Shown here: in pieces, positions 8,201-12,144 of the stretch
Layout: every line of letters starts with the position of its first letter
Numbering within the stretch: the stretch's first letter is position 1
Assembly: GCA_026770585.1 (NCBI GenBank)
Contig: MU646426.1
Location: 378,334-391,264 of the forward strand
Length of the DNA stretch: 12,931 nt
DNA from: Baffinella frigidus
Taxonomy: Eukaryota; Cryptophyceae; Cryptomonadales; Baffinellaceae
Direction of reading: 5' to 3'
Program-made: the position numbers and the translations under genes
Notes under the pieces: generated by a model
The model's database searches: none
The model's input: only the letters and a program-made list of their open reading frames with translations
What the model was told of the DNA's origin: nothing

Positions 8201-10747
8201 GTGTGTAGGACGGGCGTAAATGGGGCGATGGCGGCGCGGGGGCTCCTCATGAATCCGGCAATGTTCGCCGGATACGACAGCACCCCCGTGGAGTAAGCTG
8301 CACCACCCAGACCCAGAAACCGTTCTCTGCAACTTGAGAGAAACTCAAGAGAGAAAAAGACGGACCCACGGATGTTTAACAGAAGGGAGAAAATAGATGC
8401 GACAGCACCCCCGTTGAGTAAGCTCGACCACCCAGACCCAGAAACCGTTGTGAGCTACTCACGAGAAAAAAAAACGTGTGCAGTCGAATCGCATCACCAT
8501 CTATGCTCATAGGGTAAAGGCCTGAAGATGGGGTAGTTAGGCATACGGCATTGCCTAGGACCTCCTACCGTAGGCCGAGACTTTTTGGTCCTAGGATCCC
8601 TCGGCCTACGGTAGGAGGTCCTAGGCAATGCCGTAGGCCTAACTACCCCATTTTCAGGCCGTTAGCCGATGAATGCCCTGCCCAGAAACATCCTCGCGCG
8701 TGCCACGCCAGAGTGTTGGAAAGGTTCGCCAAAAGTCAACCCCCCAGAGGAACAAGGGGAAATTATTAACTTTTGGCATAGTTGAACTTCAAACATGACG
8801 ACCCTGAAGGGAGCCACCCCCTCGAGCAGTCGAGCTGCCCCCTCGAGATTCCACGTCCAGAGCTGCCCCCTCGAGATTCCACGTCGTGTGCCCACTCGAG
8901 AGTGCAAGAGGGATCTATTCACATGTGGGGGTTTAAACCTTTGCACCAGGATAGGGTGTTCCAACCGTGTGTCTGTGCTAAAAAGGCGTAGAATGGCTCC
9001 AAAGGCAATGGAAGTTGCTCACAAATGCTGCATCTCGGTTTTAAACAGGCCCCGCGAGCATTCTCGTGTGCGGTCGCGCGTTGTTTGAAATGATGAAAAT
9101 TATCGGATGCCCATAAAACCTCAAGACGTCTCAATGTTACAGATCGGAATCCAGCCGAGCGTGACTTTGAAATCCAGTCTTGTTCGTCGCTTCACACTAC
9201 ACGTTTTACACAAACCCTACACCCTACACCCTGGCCAGGTGCGTCAACGACTTTGTGCTCCAACCCCTATCCCTTAAGCGGCCAGTAGGATCATACGCCC
9301 TACCGTAGGGCCCTAGCACCTGCCTAGGACCTCTTCGGGGTCAATTTTGACCCCCTCGCCACTTAAGGGATAGGCCCGCGCAGGAGGTTATGAGCCTACG
9401 TCGTTCCAGCCAGGTCCTAGGCAGGTCCTAGCACCCTACGGTAGGGCGTATGCGCCTACTGGCCACTCAAGGGGGCACCATCCACAGGTGCGTGAATGAC
9501 TTTGTGCACACGTCGTTCAAGCTCGGGACGCGCTTCGAAACGATTCAGAAGACGCTTGAGTGGATGACCGGCGAGGTCCGCCCCCGTCGCCCTGGATCCT
9601 GGACCCTAGACCCTCGACCCCAGATCCTAGACCCTCGACCCAAGACCTTAGACCCTAGACCCTAGACCCTACCCCAGACCCCATGCCCTAGACCCCTTCA
9701 CCCTCAACCCTTTGACCCTAAACTCTTATAGATTGAGAGACAAGTGCGTCTATTTCGGATCGCACCCGGCGGTGTGTGTCCTCACTTTCGAGTAACCTGT
9801 ATTTCATGCAGCAACTCCCCCCCCCCCTGCCCCCCCCCACCTCCCCCAGAGCGGTGTCTGACACACTCCGAGCGGTGTCCGGCACACTCTCTGCGCGCGC
9901 AGGTAACAAGTTGACGGGACCCCGCTTGCGCGCAGATGCTGAACAAGTCGGACCGGCAGCGCCTCAACGCGTGCGTCTCCGCCCCTGGGGTAAGCGGCGC
10001 CTCGACTGTGTGTCGTTGTGTGAGGGAGAGGGAGAGAGAGACAGAGAGACAGAGAGACAGAGTGTGTGTGAGAGAGAGGGAGAGAGATAGATAGAGACAG
10101 AGAGAGAGAGAGCGCGCGCTGCTTTATTGAGGACGTACAGCTGAGCGGGACTACAGAAAATCCAAAACCTGTAGTCGGACCGGCAACGTCTCCGCGTCAA
10201 TGGCTCCAACGTCTCCCCTCAACGCCAATGGCTCCAATGGCTCCGCGTCTCCGCCTTAGGGGAAAGGCCCGCCTCGGTTCTACTTTTGTTTTTGAGAGAT
10301 AACTTTATTTTTATTTATTCATTGTTTATTAGCGCCAACGTCTTCTTATGCATCAGCTCCCAACGTCTTCCTGTAAATAGCTCCCACGTAATTTCATTTC
10401 ACTGAAAGCCTTTTCCCGTCCAAACAGCTGGTGGACTTTCTGCGCGACCGCGGGTTCTCGCTCCAGCCCTCCAGCCGCCTCCTCTTTTTTACTACTGACC
10501 TGCCGTGGCTTCCGGCAGCTCGTTGACTTTCTGCGCGACAGTTGACTTTCTGCGCATCATTTCACTGACAGCCTTCCCGCCTGGGCAGCTCAGAGCCCTG
10601 TCAATGGCTCCAACGTCTTCCTGTAAATAGCTCCAACGTCGAGTCACATGACTGACAGCCTTCCCGTCTTTGCAGCTCGTGGACTTTCTGCGCGACCGCG
10701 GGTTCTCGCTCCAGCCCTCCAGCCGCCTCCTTCCGCTCAACATCTGA
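2050..10747 (+). CDS. DUS4: tRNA-dihydrouridine synthase, Dus4/DUS4L type (10 exons)
   Basis: Ten exons join in frame across nine GT-AG introns: 2050-2261, 2774-2945, 4413-4529, 5432-5467, 5952-6008, 6948-7018, 8209-8292, 9488-9575, 9936-9989 and 10676-10747. The 963 bases encode 320 residues plus a stop, and human DUS4L is about the same size. Enzymes of this family reduce a uridine in the tRNA D-loop to dihydrouridine using FMN and NAD(P)H; yeast Dus4p acts on U20a and U20b. Visible motifs in order are APMVR (24-28, start of the TIM barrel), YTPMI with ARD, IVQFAA (77-82), NCGCPQ (105-110) with expected catalytic Cys108, SVKIR (Lys148), ITLHGRT (173-179), VANGD (205-209), MAARG (229-233, FMN phosphate region) and a helical C-terminal domain. 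The start ATG has A at -3 and G at +4. The intron phases all restore the family pattern, the strongest support for the model. Alternative copies of exons 6 and 10 exist, so transcript isoforms are uncertain. No transcript evidence is available here. Confidence 0.92.
2262..2773 (+). other. DUS4 intron 1
   Basis: This is a 512-base GT-AG intron. Its first part (about 2270-2400) is C-rich with scattered CCCTAAA-like and CCCCAAA units, then comes C-tract sequence (2400-2520), the family A hairpin, and a short T-rich stretch before the acceptor GGAAACAG. Confidence 0.85.
2524..2691. mobile_element. Family A hairpin (MITE-like), copy A1
   Basis: This is a near-perfect inverted repeat with arms of about 72 bases (2525-2597 and 2619-2690) around a short loop that itself contains GGTCCTAGGATCC. 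The termini are TTCATAGG and CCTATGAA. It has no ORF of its own, so if mobile it would need transposase from elsewhere. It is nearly identical to the copy at 8506-8673 in intron 7, which suggests fairly recent activity. No clear target-site duplication was found. Confidence 0.85.
2774..2945 (+). CDS. DUS4: DUS4 exon 2 (residues 71-128), catalytic Cys
   Basis: It contains RPVIVQFAADS and DLNCGCPQQWAIKEGIGAAL. Cys108 of the GCPQ motif is the expected general acid of dihydrouridine synthases. It starts after GGAAACAG and ends phase 0 at KKPDT before the donor GTACTC. Confidence 0.94.
2948..3056 (+). mobile_element. Family B element B1 (truncated), at the start of intron 2
   Basis: The element terminus ACTCTCGTAGGGACACGACC begins two bases into intron 2, just after the donor GT. 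It carries the family B internal blocks CGGATCTCCTATGACCAGG, CTACCGTAGGAGGTAGG and CCTAGGACCAGGTCCTAGG. The right arm is missing, and the element is followed directly by an echo of the exon 2 end. Confidence 0.75.
3056..3078 (+). pseudogene. Echo of the exon 2 end / exon 3 start
   Basis: It reads CTC AAG AAG CCC GAC ATG GTG CG, that is LKKPDMV, against LKKPDT|V at the true junction. There are two differences in eight codons, one of them synonymous. Shorter echoes of the same junction occur at 3329-3344 and 3481-3491, each next to a family B element. Confidence 0.75.
3079..3211 (+). other. Intron 2 filler with a partial family B end
   Basis: GCACTCTCATAGGGAAA near 3082-3098 repeats the family B terminus but then leaves the family. 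The rest (to 3211) is unrecognised sequence without an ORF. Confidence 0.5.
3212..3330 (+). mobile_element. Family B element B2 (truncated)
   Basis: It begins TTATAGGGAAACGACCC and carries the same internal blocks as B1 in the same orientation. It is truncated on the right, where an echo of the exon 2/3 junction (CCCGACACGGTGCG) begins. Confidence 0.7.
3345..3472 (+). other. AT-rich insert with hairpin and strong acceptor-like end
   Basis: This AT-rich stretch has an inverted repeat, GGATTAGTACT (3398-3408) with AGTACTAATCC (3446-3456). It ends with a pyrimidine tract and CAG near 3455-3472 that resembles a good 3' splice site. The sequence after that CAG does not continue the DUS reading, so it is probably not used for this protein. 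Confidence 0.5.
3497..3656 (+). mobile_element. Family B element B3 (full-length)
   Basis: This is the best complete family B copy, about 160 bases. The left end GGCCCGAAATTAGGGTAG pairs with the right end CTACCCTAGTTTCGGGTCG, and the internal blocks match B1 and B2. It has no coding capacity. Confidence 0.8.
3657..3958 (+). other. Unrecognised segment of intron 2
   Basis: This is GC-rich sequence, open on the plus strand to 3874, but I recognise no protein in it and it looks like captured or random sequence. A 29-base block starting GCTTCATCCTCCGATCATG at 3748-3776 is repeated exactly at 4058-4086, and GTGCAGCTTGCTTCATCC also recurs near 4020, so this part of intron 2 has been locally duplicated. 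Confidence 0.45.
3959..4004 (+). pseudogene. Echo of exon 3 start
   Basis: It is preceded by CCCTATGAAG exactly like the true exon 3, and reads VRDMVRHARANGAGAQ against VRDMVRQARERSGGVP. Small indels separate the two after the eighth codon. A second, shorter echo (GTGCGGGACATGGTGCGGCA, 4220-4240) abuts element B4. Confidence 0.75.
4239..4412 (-). mobile_element. Family B element B4, inverted, forming the intron 2 acceptor
   Basis: It carries the same internal blocks as B1-B3 but in reverse orientation (CTCCTACGGTAGGCCTGG, CATAGGAGATCCGTAGGC). Its terminus TTTCCCTATGAAG supplies the AG of the intron 2 acceptor, directly before exon 3 at 4413. There is an extra internal repeat of the TAATTTCGG end near 4370-4400. 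Confidence 0.78.
4413..4529 (+). CDS. DUS4: DUS4 exon 3 (residues 129-167)
   Basis: It encodes VRDMVRQARERSGG, VPISVKIR and a helix ending TAEQ. Lys148 in SVKIR corresponds to the conserved lysine near FMN. Phase 0 at both ends, acceptor GAAG, donor GTCCTT. Confidence 0.93.
4538..4615 (+). repeat. 20-bp minisatellite (CAGTCAATATACGTA...)
   Basis: Four tandem 20-base units begin nine bases after exon 3. The core CAGTCAATATACGTA reappears singly near 4844-4860, and in reverse complement near 6680-6740 and 6910-6932 in intron 5. That points to a dispersed repeat rather than simple local slippage. Confidence 0.85.
4642..4703 (+). pseudogene. Echo of exon 3 end
   Basis: It repeats the last 14 codons of exon 3 and the first bases of intron 3. 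The three coding differences (CAT/CAC, GCT/GCC, GAA/GAG) are all synonymous. The AG directly before it (GTTGACAG) would place it one base out of frame with exon 3, so it is not a simple alternative exon. Confidence 0.85.
4704..4976 (+). other. AT-rich part of intron 3 with a 12-bp hairpin
   Basis: Unrecognised, comparatively AT-rich sequence. ATTTGTACCGCA (4911-4922) is perfectly mirrored at 4937-4948 around a 14-base loop, and a G run follows at 4962-4969. The ORF crossing 4700-4880 has no recognisable protein features. Confidence 0.55.
4977..5201. mobile_element. Possible inserted element with 9-bp direct repeats
   Basis: GGGCTCACC occurs at 4977-4985 and again at 5193-5201, as a target-site duplication would. 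Inside lies an imperfect inverted pair: a segment at 5043-5076 containing AATTTC and CAGAATCTGTCC, and its complement near 5159-5190. There is no ORF. The outermost ends do not match well, so the boundaries are uncertain. Confidence 0.45.
5205..5240 (+). pseudogene. Decayed echo of exon 4
   Basis: After CCAG the sequence reads approximately AGVSVIT, against AGASFITLHGRT in exon 4, and then CACGCACG against the exon's GGACGCACG. It is more diverged than the other echoes and has lost the HGR motif. Confidence 0.55.
5275..5431. repeat. Telomere-like (CCCTAAA)n-derived array, intron 3 end
   Basis: Degenerate CCCTAAA, CCCCAAA, CCATAAA and CCCAAAC units run up to AACCCTTCCAG, which forms the acceptor of exon 4. 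The array supplies the pyrimidine-rich context of the splice site. Confidence 0.88.
5432..5467 (+). CDS. DUS4: DUS4 exon 4, 36-nt microexon (residues 168-179)
   Basis: Twelve codons, AGASFITLHGRT, contain the conserved HGRT motif that contacts FMN and substrate in this family. It is embedded between two telomere-like arrays. Phase 0 at both ends with acceptor CCAG and donor GTGACG. Without it the reading loses an essential motif, so it must be included. Confidence 0.9.
5473..5945. repeat. Telomere-like (CCCTAAA)n array filling intron 4
   Basis: Almost all of the 484-base intron 4 is degenerate CCCTAAA, CCCTGAA and CCATAAA units, with cleaner tandem runs near 5705-5760 and 5855-5945. The last unit runs into CCCTACGCCAG, the acceptor of exon 5. 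The start of intron 4, GTGACGAAC, resembles the start of exon 5, GTGAACACG. Confidence 0.92.
5952..6008 (+). CDS. DUS4: DUS4 exon 5 (residues 180-198)
   Basis: It encodes VNTKPSEPVDYEAIKFIKS, matching the helix after HGRT in the Dus4 family (xxxPVxYxxIKxIK). Phase 0, acceptor CCAG, donor GTAAAA. Confidence 0.92.
6009..6290 (+). other. Intron 5, first part: exon 5 echo and 23-28-bp minisatellite
   Basis: GCGATTAAGTCAACT near 6048 echoes GCGATTAAGTTCATC of the exon 5 end. Four imperfect tandem units built on GCAATG-GTTAAAAGTTGATAA follow at about 6110-6213. The remainder to 6290 is unrecognised. Confidence 0.65.
6291..6410. mobile_element. Family C hairpin, copy C1
   Basis: Arms ACCTCGCTCATAAGAAACCG (left) and GATTTCTTATGAGCGAGGTA (right) flank a core with CCTAGG and CCTACTGTAGGGTCCTAGG blocks. 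About 120 bases with no ORF. Other copies lie at 11698-11819, 11823-11914 and 12145-12271. Confidence 0.85.
6461..6510. mobile_element. Partial family D end
   Basis: TCTCTTAAGTGGCCGGCAGG resembles the family D left terminus (TCCCTTAAGTGGCCAGTAGG) and then diverges. Probably a remnant. Confidence 0.4.
6573..6615 (+). pseudogene. Echo of exon 6 start, copy 1
   Basis: Preceded by CTAAAACAG as is the true exon 6, it reads VAVVPLVANGD. All four differences over these eleven codons are synonymous. It then diverges and meets a stop. Two weaker echoes follow at about 6757-6790 (VVVVPLVANED) and 6835-6870 (TVVPLVAYGDV). Confidence 0.8.
6616..6947 (+). other. Intron 5, last part: repeated blocks around exon 6 echoes
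   Basis: Apart from two further exon 6 echoes, this stretch carries reverse-complement copies of the CAGTCAATATACGTA repeat (near 6680-6740 and 6910-6932). It also has a repeated ATGATCACA(C)CTGAGGGGTGA-like block near 6625-6650 and 6888-6906, so the same unit appears to have been duplicated together with the exon start. Confidence 0.6.
6948..7018 (+). CDS. DUS4: DUS4 exon 6 (residues 199-221)
   Basis: It encodes VAVVPLVANGDVRSLAGVEEVFE with the NGD motif that binds the FMN phosphate. Acceptor AAAACAG; it ends phase 2 before donor GTGCAA. It is chosen over its copies because only it has a phase-0 acceptor with the full exon behind it. Confidence 0.9.
7047..7146. mobile_element. Hairpin element E inside intron 6
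   Basis: Arms of about 35 bases run ACATCACTTTCCGGCAACGA and onward, and are mirrored by a right arm ending TTTCGTTGCCCAGAAAGTGA. It lies between exon 6 and its copy 6-prime. A related half-arm (TTGTGTAGTAACTTTCGTTG) appears near 7977. Confidence 0.75.
7164..7232 (+). pseudogene. Exon 6-prime: near-intact exon 6 copy with compatible phases
   Basis: An AG at 7162-7163 precedes the copy and a GT donor follows at 7233. Its 69 bases enter and leave in phase 2, so it could be spliced between exons 6 and 7 without breaking the frame, adding 23 residues (AVVPLVANGDVRSLAGVEEV core). Against exon 6, seven of eight differences are synonymous and one is Glu to Gln. A second NGD segment would probably disturb the barrel. 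It cannot directly replace exon 6, because exon 5 ends in phase 0. It is either a pseudo-exon or a rare cassette exon. Confidence 0.7.
7245..7352 (+). repeat. Minisatellite of CCTCAAAATCCAGTTT-type units
   Basis: Four to five imperfect tandem units of about 25-29 bases carry the common core GCCTCAAAATCCAG. They pass directly into a short GGGTTTAGGG telomere-like stretch at 7355-7385. Confidence 0.8.
7385..7428 (+). pseudogene. Echo of exon 6 end, copy 6
   Basis: It reads VRSLAGVEEVFQLC, preceded by GGGTTTAGGAG. It lacks the first half of the exon, and the CGG|TGC end has become CTATGC, losing the donor GT. A further end-echo at 7573-7617 (GDVRALAGVEEVFQ, then CG|GTGCGA) keeps a donor. Both carry the same Glu-to-Gln change as exon 6-prime, so they are related to it rather than to exon 6. 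Confidence 0.75.
7442..7561. mobile_element. Hairpin element with 13-bp terminal inverted repeats
   Basis: CTCAGAAGGCTAC (7442-7454) is mirrored, with one mismatch, by GTAGCCTTTTGAG (7549-7561). Inside is a tight hairpin, CTTGCCCGG-GGAT-CCGGGCAAG (7464-7485). It separates two exon 6 end-echoes, suggesting insertion into a duplicated exon copy. Confidence 0.65.
7618..7910 (+). other. Unrecognised part of intron 6 with dispersed repeats
   Basis: No gene recognised. ATTGGATACCCATAAAATCA near 7652 is matched by ATCGGATGCCCATAAAACCT near 9101. CGGAATCCAGCCGAGCG (7896-7912) recurs near 9147. Both are in direct orientation, so they flank a repeat also present in intron 7. Confidence 0.5.
7911..8105. 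repeat. Large inverted repeat F, left copy
   Basis: About 195 bases are recognisably the reverse complement of 8895-9079. Shared blocks include CTCGAGA, ACATGTGGGG, ACCAGGAT and GCATTCTCGTGTG. The copies are diverged, so this is an old interspersed element in two orientations spanning the introns either side of exon 7. Confidence 0.75.
8106..8208 (+). other. End of intron 6
   Basis: No feature beyond a polypurine/A-rich patch. GTATAGGACGGAAC near 8162 resembles the exon 7 boundary GTGTAGGACGGGCG, perhaps another short echo. Confidence 0.4.
8209..8292 (+). CDS. DUS4: DUS4 exon 7 (residues 222-249)
   Basis: It encodes TGVNGAMAARGLLMNPAMF then AGYDSTPV. The ARG motif contacts the FMN phosphate, and the NPAMFAGY sequence is typical of Dus4. 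It is phase 2 at both ends, with acceptor GTGTAG and donor GTAAGC; the in-frame TAA at 8294 is removed with the intron. Confidence 0.93.
8396..8449 (+). pseudogene. Echo of exon 7 end plus intron 7 start
   Basis: It repeats 8271-8324 with few changes, including the exon end GACAGCACCCCCGT and the donor GAGTAAGCT, and continues through about 32 bases of intron. The copied block therefore crossed the splice junction. Confidence 0.85.
8506..8673. mobile_element. Family A hairpin, copy A2
   Basis: Nearly identical to 2524-2691, including the loop GACTTTTTGGTCCTAGGATC. Arms are about 70 bases. Termini TCATAGGG on the left and a decayed GCCGATGA on the right. Confidence 0.85.
8674..8894 (+). other. 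Intron 7 sequence with 28-bp tandem duplication
   Basis: A 25-base block starting AGCTGCCCCCTCGAGATTCC occurs at 8833-8857 and 8861-8885 (period 28). GCCAAAAGT (8728-8736) is mirrored by ACTTTTGGC (8769-8777). No gene recognised. Confidence 0.65.
8895..9079. repeat. Large inverted repeat F, right copy
   Basis: Diverged reverse complement of 7911-8105, from CTCGAGAG to GGTCGCGC. It is followed at 9092-9163 by segments that match 7641-7912 in direct orientation with a gap, so the element appears rearranged. Confidence 0.75.
9080..9238 (+). other. Intron 7 sequence ending in a telomere-like acceptor
   Basis: Includes the direct-repeat matches to intron 6, then AAACCCTACACCCTACACCC at about 9212-9231 leading to GGCCAG, an acceptor-like end in front of an exon 8 echo. 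Confidence 0.55.
9239..9259 (+). pseudogene. Echo of exon 8 start
   Basis: After GGCCAG it reads (g)CVNDFVL, against (g)CVNDFVH in exon 8. Two of the three differences are synonymous. The acceptor is in the correct phase, but the frame runs into a family D element within a few codons. Confidence 0.75.
9268..9473. mobile_element. Family D elements, nested or adjacent pair
   Basis: ATCCCTTAAGCGGCCAGTAG to CCACTTAAGGGAT (9269-9371) is a complete D copy with GCCCTACCGTAGGGCCCTAG inside. A second, partial D right half follows (about 9390-9473, ending CTACTGGCCACTCAAGGG). Together they separate the exon 8 echo from exon 8. Confidence 0.8.
9488..9575 (+). CDS. DUS4: DUS4 exon 8 (residues 250-279)
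   Basis: It encodes CVNDFVHTSFKLGTRFETIQ then KTLEWMTGE, the start of the helical C-terminal domain. Acceptor TCCACAG with phase-2 entry, donor GTCCGC at phase 0. Confidence 0.92.
9590..9725. repeat. CCCTAGA/CCCTCGA telomere-like array in intron 8
   Basis: Variants CCCTAGA, CCCTCGA, CCCCAGA and CCCTAAA repeat for about 130 bases just after exon 8. The rest of intron 8 (to 9935) is C-rich with two near-repeats of GAGCGGTGTC and the acceptor CTTGCGCGCAG. Confidence 0.85.
9936..9989 (+). CDS. DUS4: DUS4 exon 9 (residues 280-297)
   Basis: Eighteen codons, MLNKSDRQRLNACVSAPG, matching the C-terminal helix region (family pattern xxRxxFNAL). Phase 0 at both ends, acceptor GCGCAG, donor GTAAGC. Confidence 0.88.
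10012..10120. repeat. (GA)n/(GACA)n microsatellite in intron 9
   Basis: Long purine-rich run of GAGA, GACAGA and GATAGA. The Ser/Leu-rich and Arg/Glu-rich ORFs across it are artefacts. Confidence 0.9.
10121..10427 (+). other. Intron 9 middle: repeated GGCTCCAACGTCT blocks
   Basis: CAATGGCTCCAACGTCT (about 10199-10215) and variants recur here and at 10602-10618. CGTCTTCCTGTAAATAGCTC is also duplicated (about 10362 and 10614). The pre-acceptor region of the last exon was therefore duplicated together with it. A short AT-rich patch lies at 10285-10335. Confidence 0.6.
10428..10526 (+). pseudogene. Alternative terminal exon 10-prime
   Basis: After CAAACAG it reads LVDFLRDRGFSLQPSSRLL, identical to exon 10 with one synonymous difference, then diverges to a different 13-residue tail and TGA at 10524. 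It enters in phase 0, so it is a fully usable alternative 3' exon. A broken third copy follows at 10519 (LVDFLRDS, stop). Confidence 0.75.
10676..10747 (+). CDS. DUS4: DUS4 exon 10, terminal (residues 298-320 and stop)
   Basis: It encodes LVDFLRDRGFSLQPSSRLLP then LNI and TGA, from acceptor TTTGCAG, phase 0. Chosen over 10428 because its tail (LPLNI/LPLNV and stop) is what the downstream copies share; both choices are in frame. The family usually ends near this point with a similar helix. Confidence 0.8.
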   Translation, partial: LVDFLRDRGFSLQPSSRLLPLNI

Positions 10748-10759
10748 TGTCGTGGCGGT

Positions 10760-10861
10760 ATCCCTTAAGTGACCAGTAGGCTCATACGCCCTACGGTAGG
10801 GCCCTAGGACCTGCCTAGGACCTCTTGGCCGTCAAATTTGGCGGCATGGGCACTTAAGGGT
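10760..10861. mobile_element. Family D element, copy D2
   Basis: TATCCCTTAAGTGACCAGTA to GCACTTAAGGGTTA. Its unoccupied counterpart is visible in the next array unit at about 11133-11140 (GTGGCGATAATCC), so it was inserted after or during array formation, probably at a TA-containing site. Confidence 0.82.
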
Positions 10862-11397
10862 TATATAATCCAATAGGATGTGGCCATCACGTTGAATAAT
10901 GAATTATTATCTTCCCTATGATCGGGTAGCAAGCGGGTTCTCCCTCCAGCCCTCCAGCCTCCTGCTCCCGCTCAACGTCTAGCGTGAGAGACTTTCTGTA
11001 AAGTCTGCGAACACTCTTTGTAAAGTCTGCGAGCGAGAGAGCGTTTCTGTAAAGCAACACGGTTCTGTAAAGCAACACGGATCTCCCTCCATCCCTCCAG
11101 CTGCCTCCTTCCGCTCAACCTCTGATGCCGTGGCGATAATCCAGTAGGGTGTGGCCATCACGTTGAGTAATACATTCTCATCTACCCTATGAGCGGGTAG
11201 TGAGCGGGTTCTCCCTCCAGCCCTCCAGCCGCCTCCTTCCGCTCGACGTCTGACGTTGGAGCCATTGGCTGGAGAGAGCGGTCTATTCATGTTCTGTAAA
11301 GCAACTCCCTCCAGCCGCCTCCCGTCTGACCACACAATTCCCGGTCGACATTTCCCGCGCATTTCGACAAGATTTCTGGTCCGTCTCCGAAGAAAGA

Positions 11398-11403
11398 AAT
11401 AAA
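11398..11403 (+). promoter_or_regulatory. Possible polyadenylation signal AATAAA
   Basis: AATAAA lies in an AT-rich stretch 650 bases after the stop. If the organism is a green alga, the more usual signal TGTAA, present repeatedly from 10996, would be a better candidate for the DUS transcript end. Neither is confirmed. Confidence 0.25.
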
Positions 11404-11697
11404 GATTTCTCGATGAATAATAGTGGTCCTGAGGACCGCGGGTTCTCCCTCCAGCCCTCCAGCCGCCTCCTTCCACCCAACGTCTGACGTTGGAGCCATT
11501 GGCTGGAGAGAGCGACTTTCAGTCAAGGCTGTGAGCAAGCGAGAGTGTGTTTCTGTCAAGCAACTCCCTCCAACCCTCCAGCCGCCTACTTCACCTTGAC
11601 GACTGACGGCTGGATTCCGCTCTGTAACCCCCAGGACTTCGTAACTCTATGGGAGTCCAATAAAACTTCATACAGCACATCTCCCGAAGCCTGCCAG

Positions 11698-11819
11698 TAC
11701 AGGGGTACCTCGCTCATCAGAAACAGCCGCCCCCCAGGACCCTACAGTAGGGCTATGCCTAGGGCCCTATGGTGGTCCTAGGGGGGTGGGCGATTTCTTA
11801 TGAGCGAGGTACCCCTGTA
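11698..11819. mobile_element. Family C hairpin, copy C2
   Basis: TACAGGGGTACCTCGCTCAT to ATGAGCGAGGTACCCCTGTA, a nearly complete inverted repeat with ACCCTACAGTAGGG and CCTAGGG inside. Confidence 0.88.
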
Positions 11820-11822
11820 GGC

Positions 11823-11914
11823 TACAGGGGTGCCTCGCTCATAAGAACCCCACCCCCCTAGGATCCTACAGCAGGCATATGTCTATGGCCATATGGTGAT
11901 CCTAGGGGGGTGGA
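11823..11914. mobile_element. Family C hairpin, copy C3 (right arm lost)
   Basis: Begins three bases after C2 with TACAGGGGTGCCTCGCTCAT and carries the core blocks to CCTAGGGGGGTGG, then lacks the TTCTTATGAGCGAGG arm. CTACAAGGGTTTCGCTAG at 11921 may be a further C end. Confidence 0.75.
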
Positions 11915-12144
11915 CGTGGGCTACAAGGGTTTCGCTAGATTTAGCGGCAACGTGCCAAATTTGCACTAGAAAATCCTTAACGTTAACTGCCCTCTGGCAA
12001 GTTAACTTTTGATGAAAGGTCCGTTGTCCACCGTGTGGTCAGTCGCCCCCCAACGGAGAGAACACACCAGAGAGAGGGGAGTGCGAGAGAGGAGAGAGAG
12101 AGAAAGAGAGAGAGCCCTCCAGTCGTCTGCTTCCGCTCGACGTC
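11915..12144 (+). other. Spacer with (GA)n run and a last tail echo
   Basis: Unrecognised sequence to about 12055, then a GAGA-rich microsatellite (12056-12112) and a short terminal-exon tail echo at 12113-12145 (CCCTCCAGTCGTCTGCTTCC), cut by element C4. Confidence 0.6.

Larger units (their letters stand above)
10748..11606 (+). repeat. Degenerate array of terminal-exon tail copies
   Basis: Six copies of the exon 10 tail follow the gene: 10935-10982, 11081-11124, 11206-11253, 11305-11329, 11434-11487 and 11564-11606. They read like GFSLQPSSRLLPLNV, most with their stop codon kept (TAG, TGA, TGA, TGA, TGA, TGA). Between them are shared blocks: a 29-base block starting GACGTTGGAGCCATTGGCTG (11252-11280 and 11486-11514), GTGTGGCCATCACGTTGA, and TTCTGTAAAGCAAC. 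None shows the LVDFLRD start, so these are not full exons. Confidence 0.85.

Noticed and set aside
9776-10209. ORFs across the GA-rich run on both strands
   Set aside because: They translate the microsatellite and overlap exon 9 in other frames.
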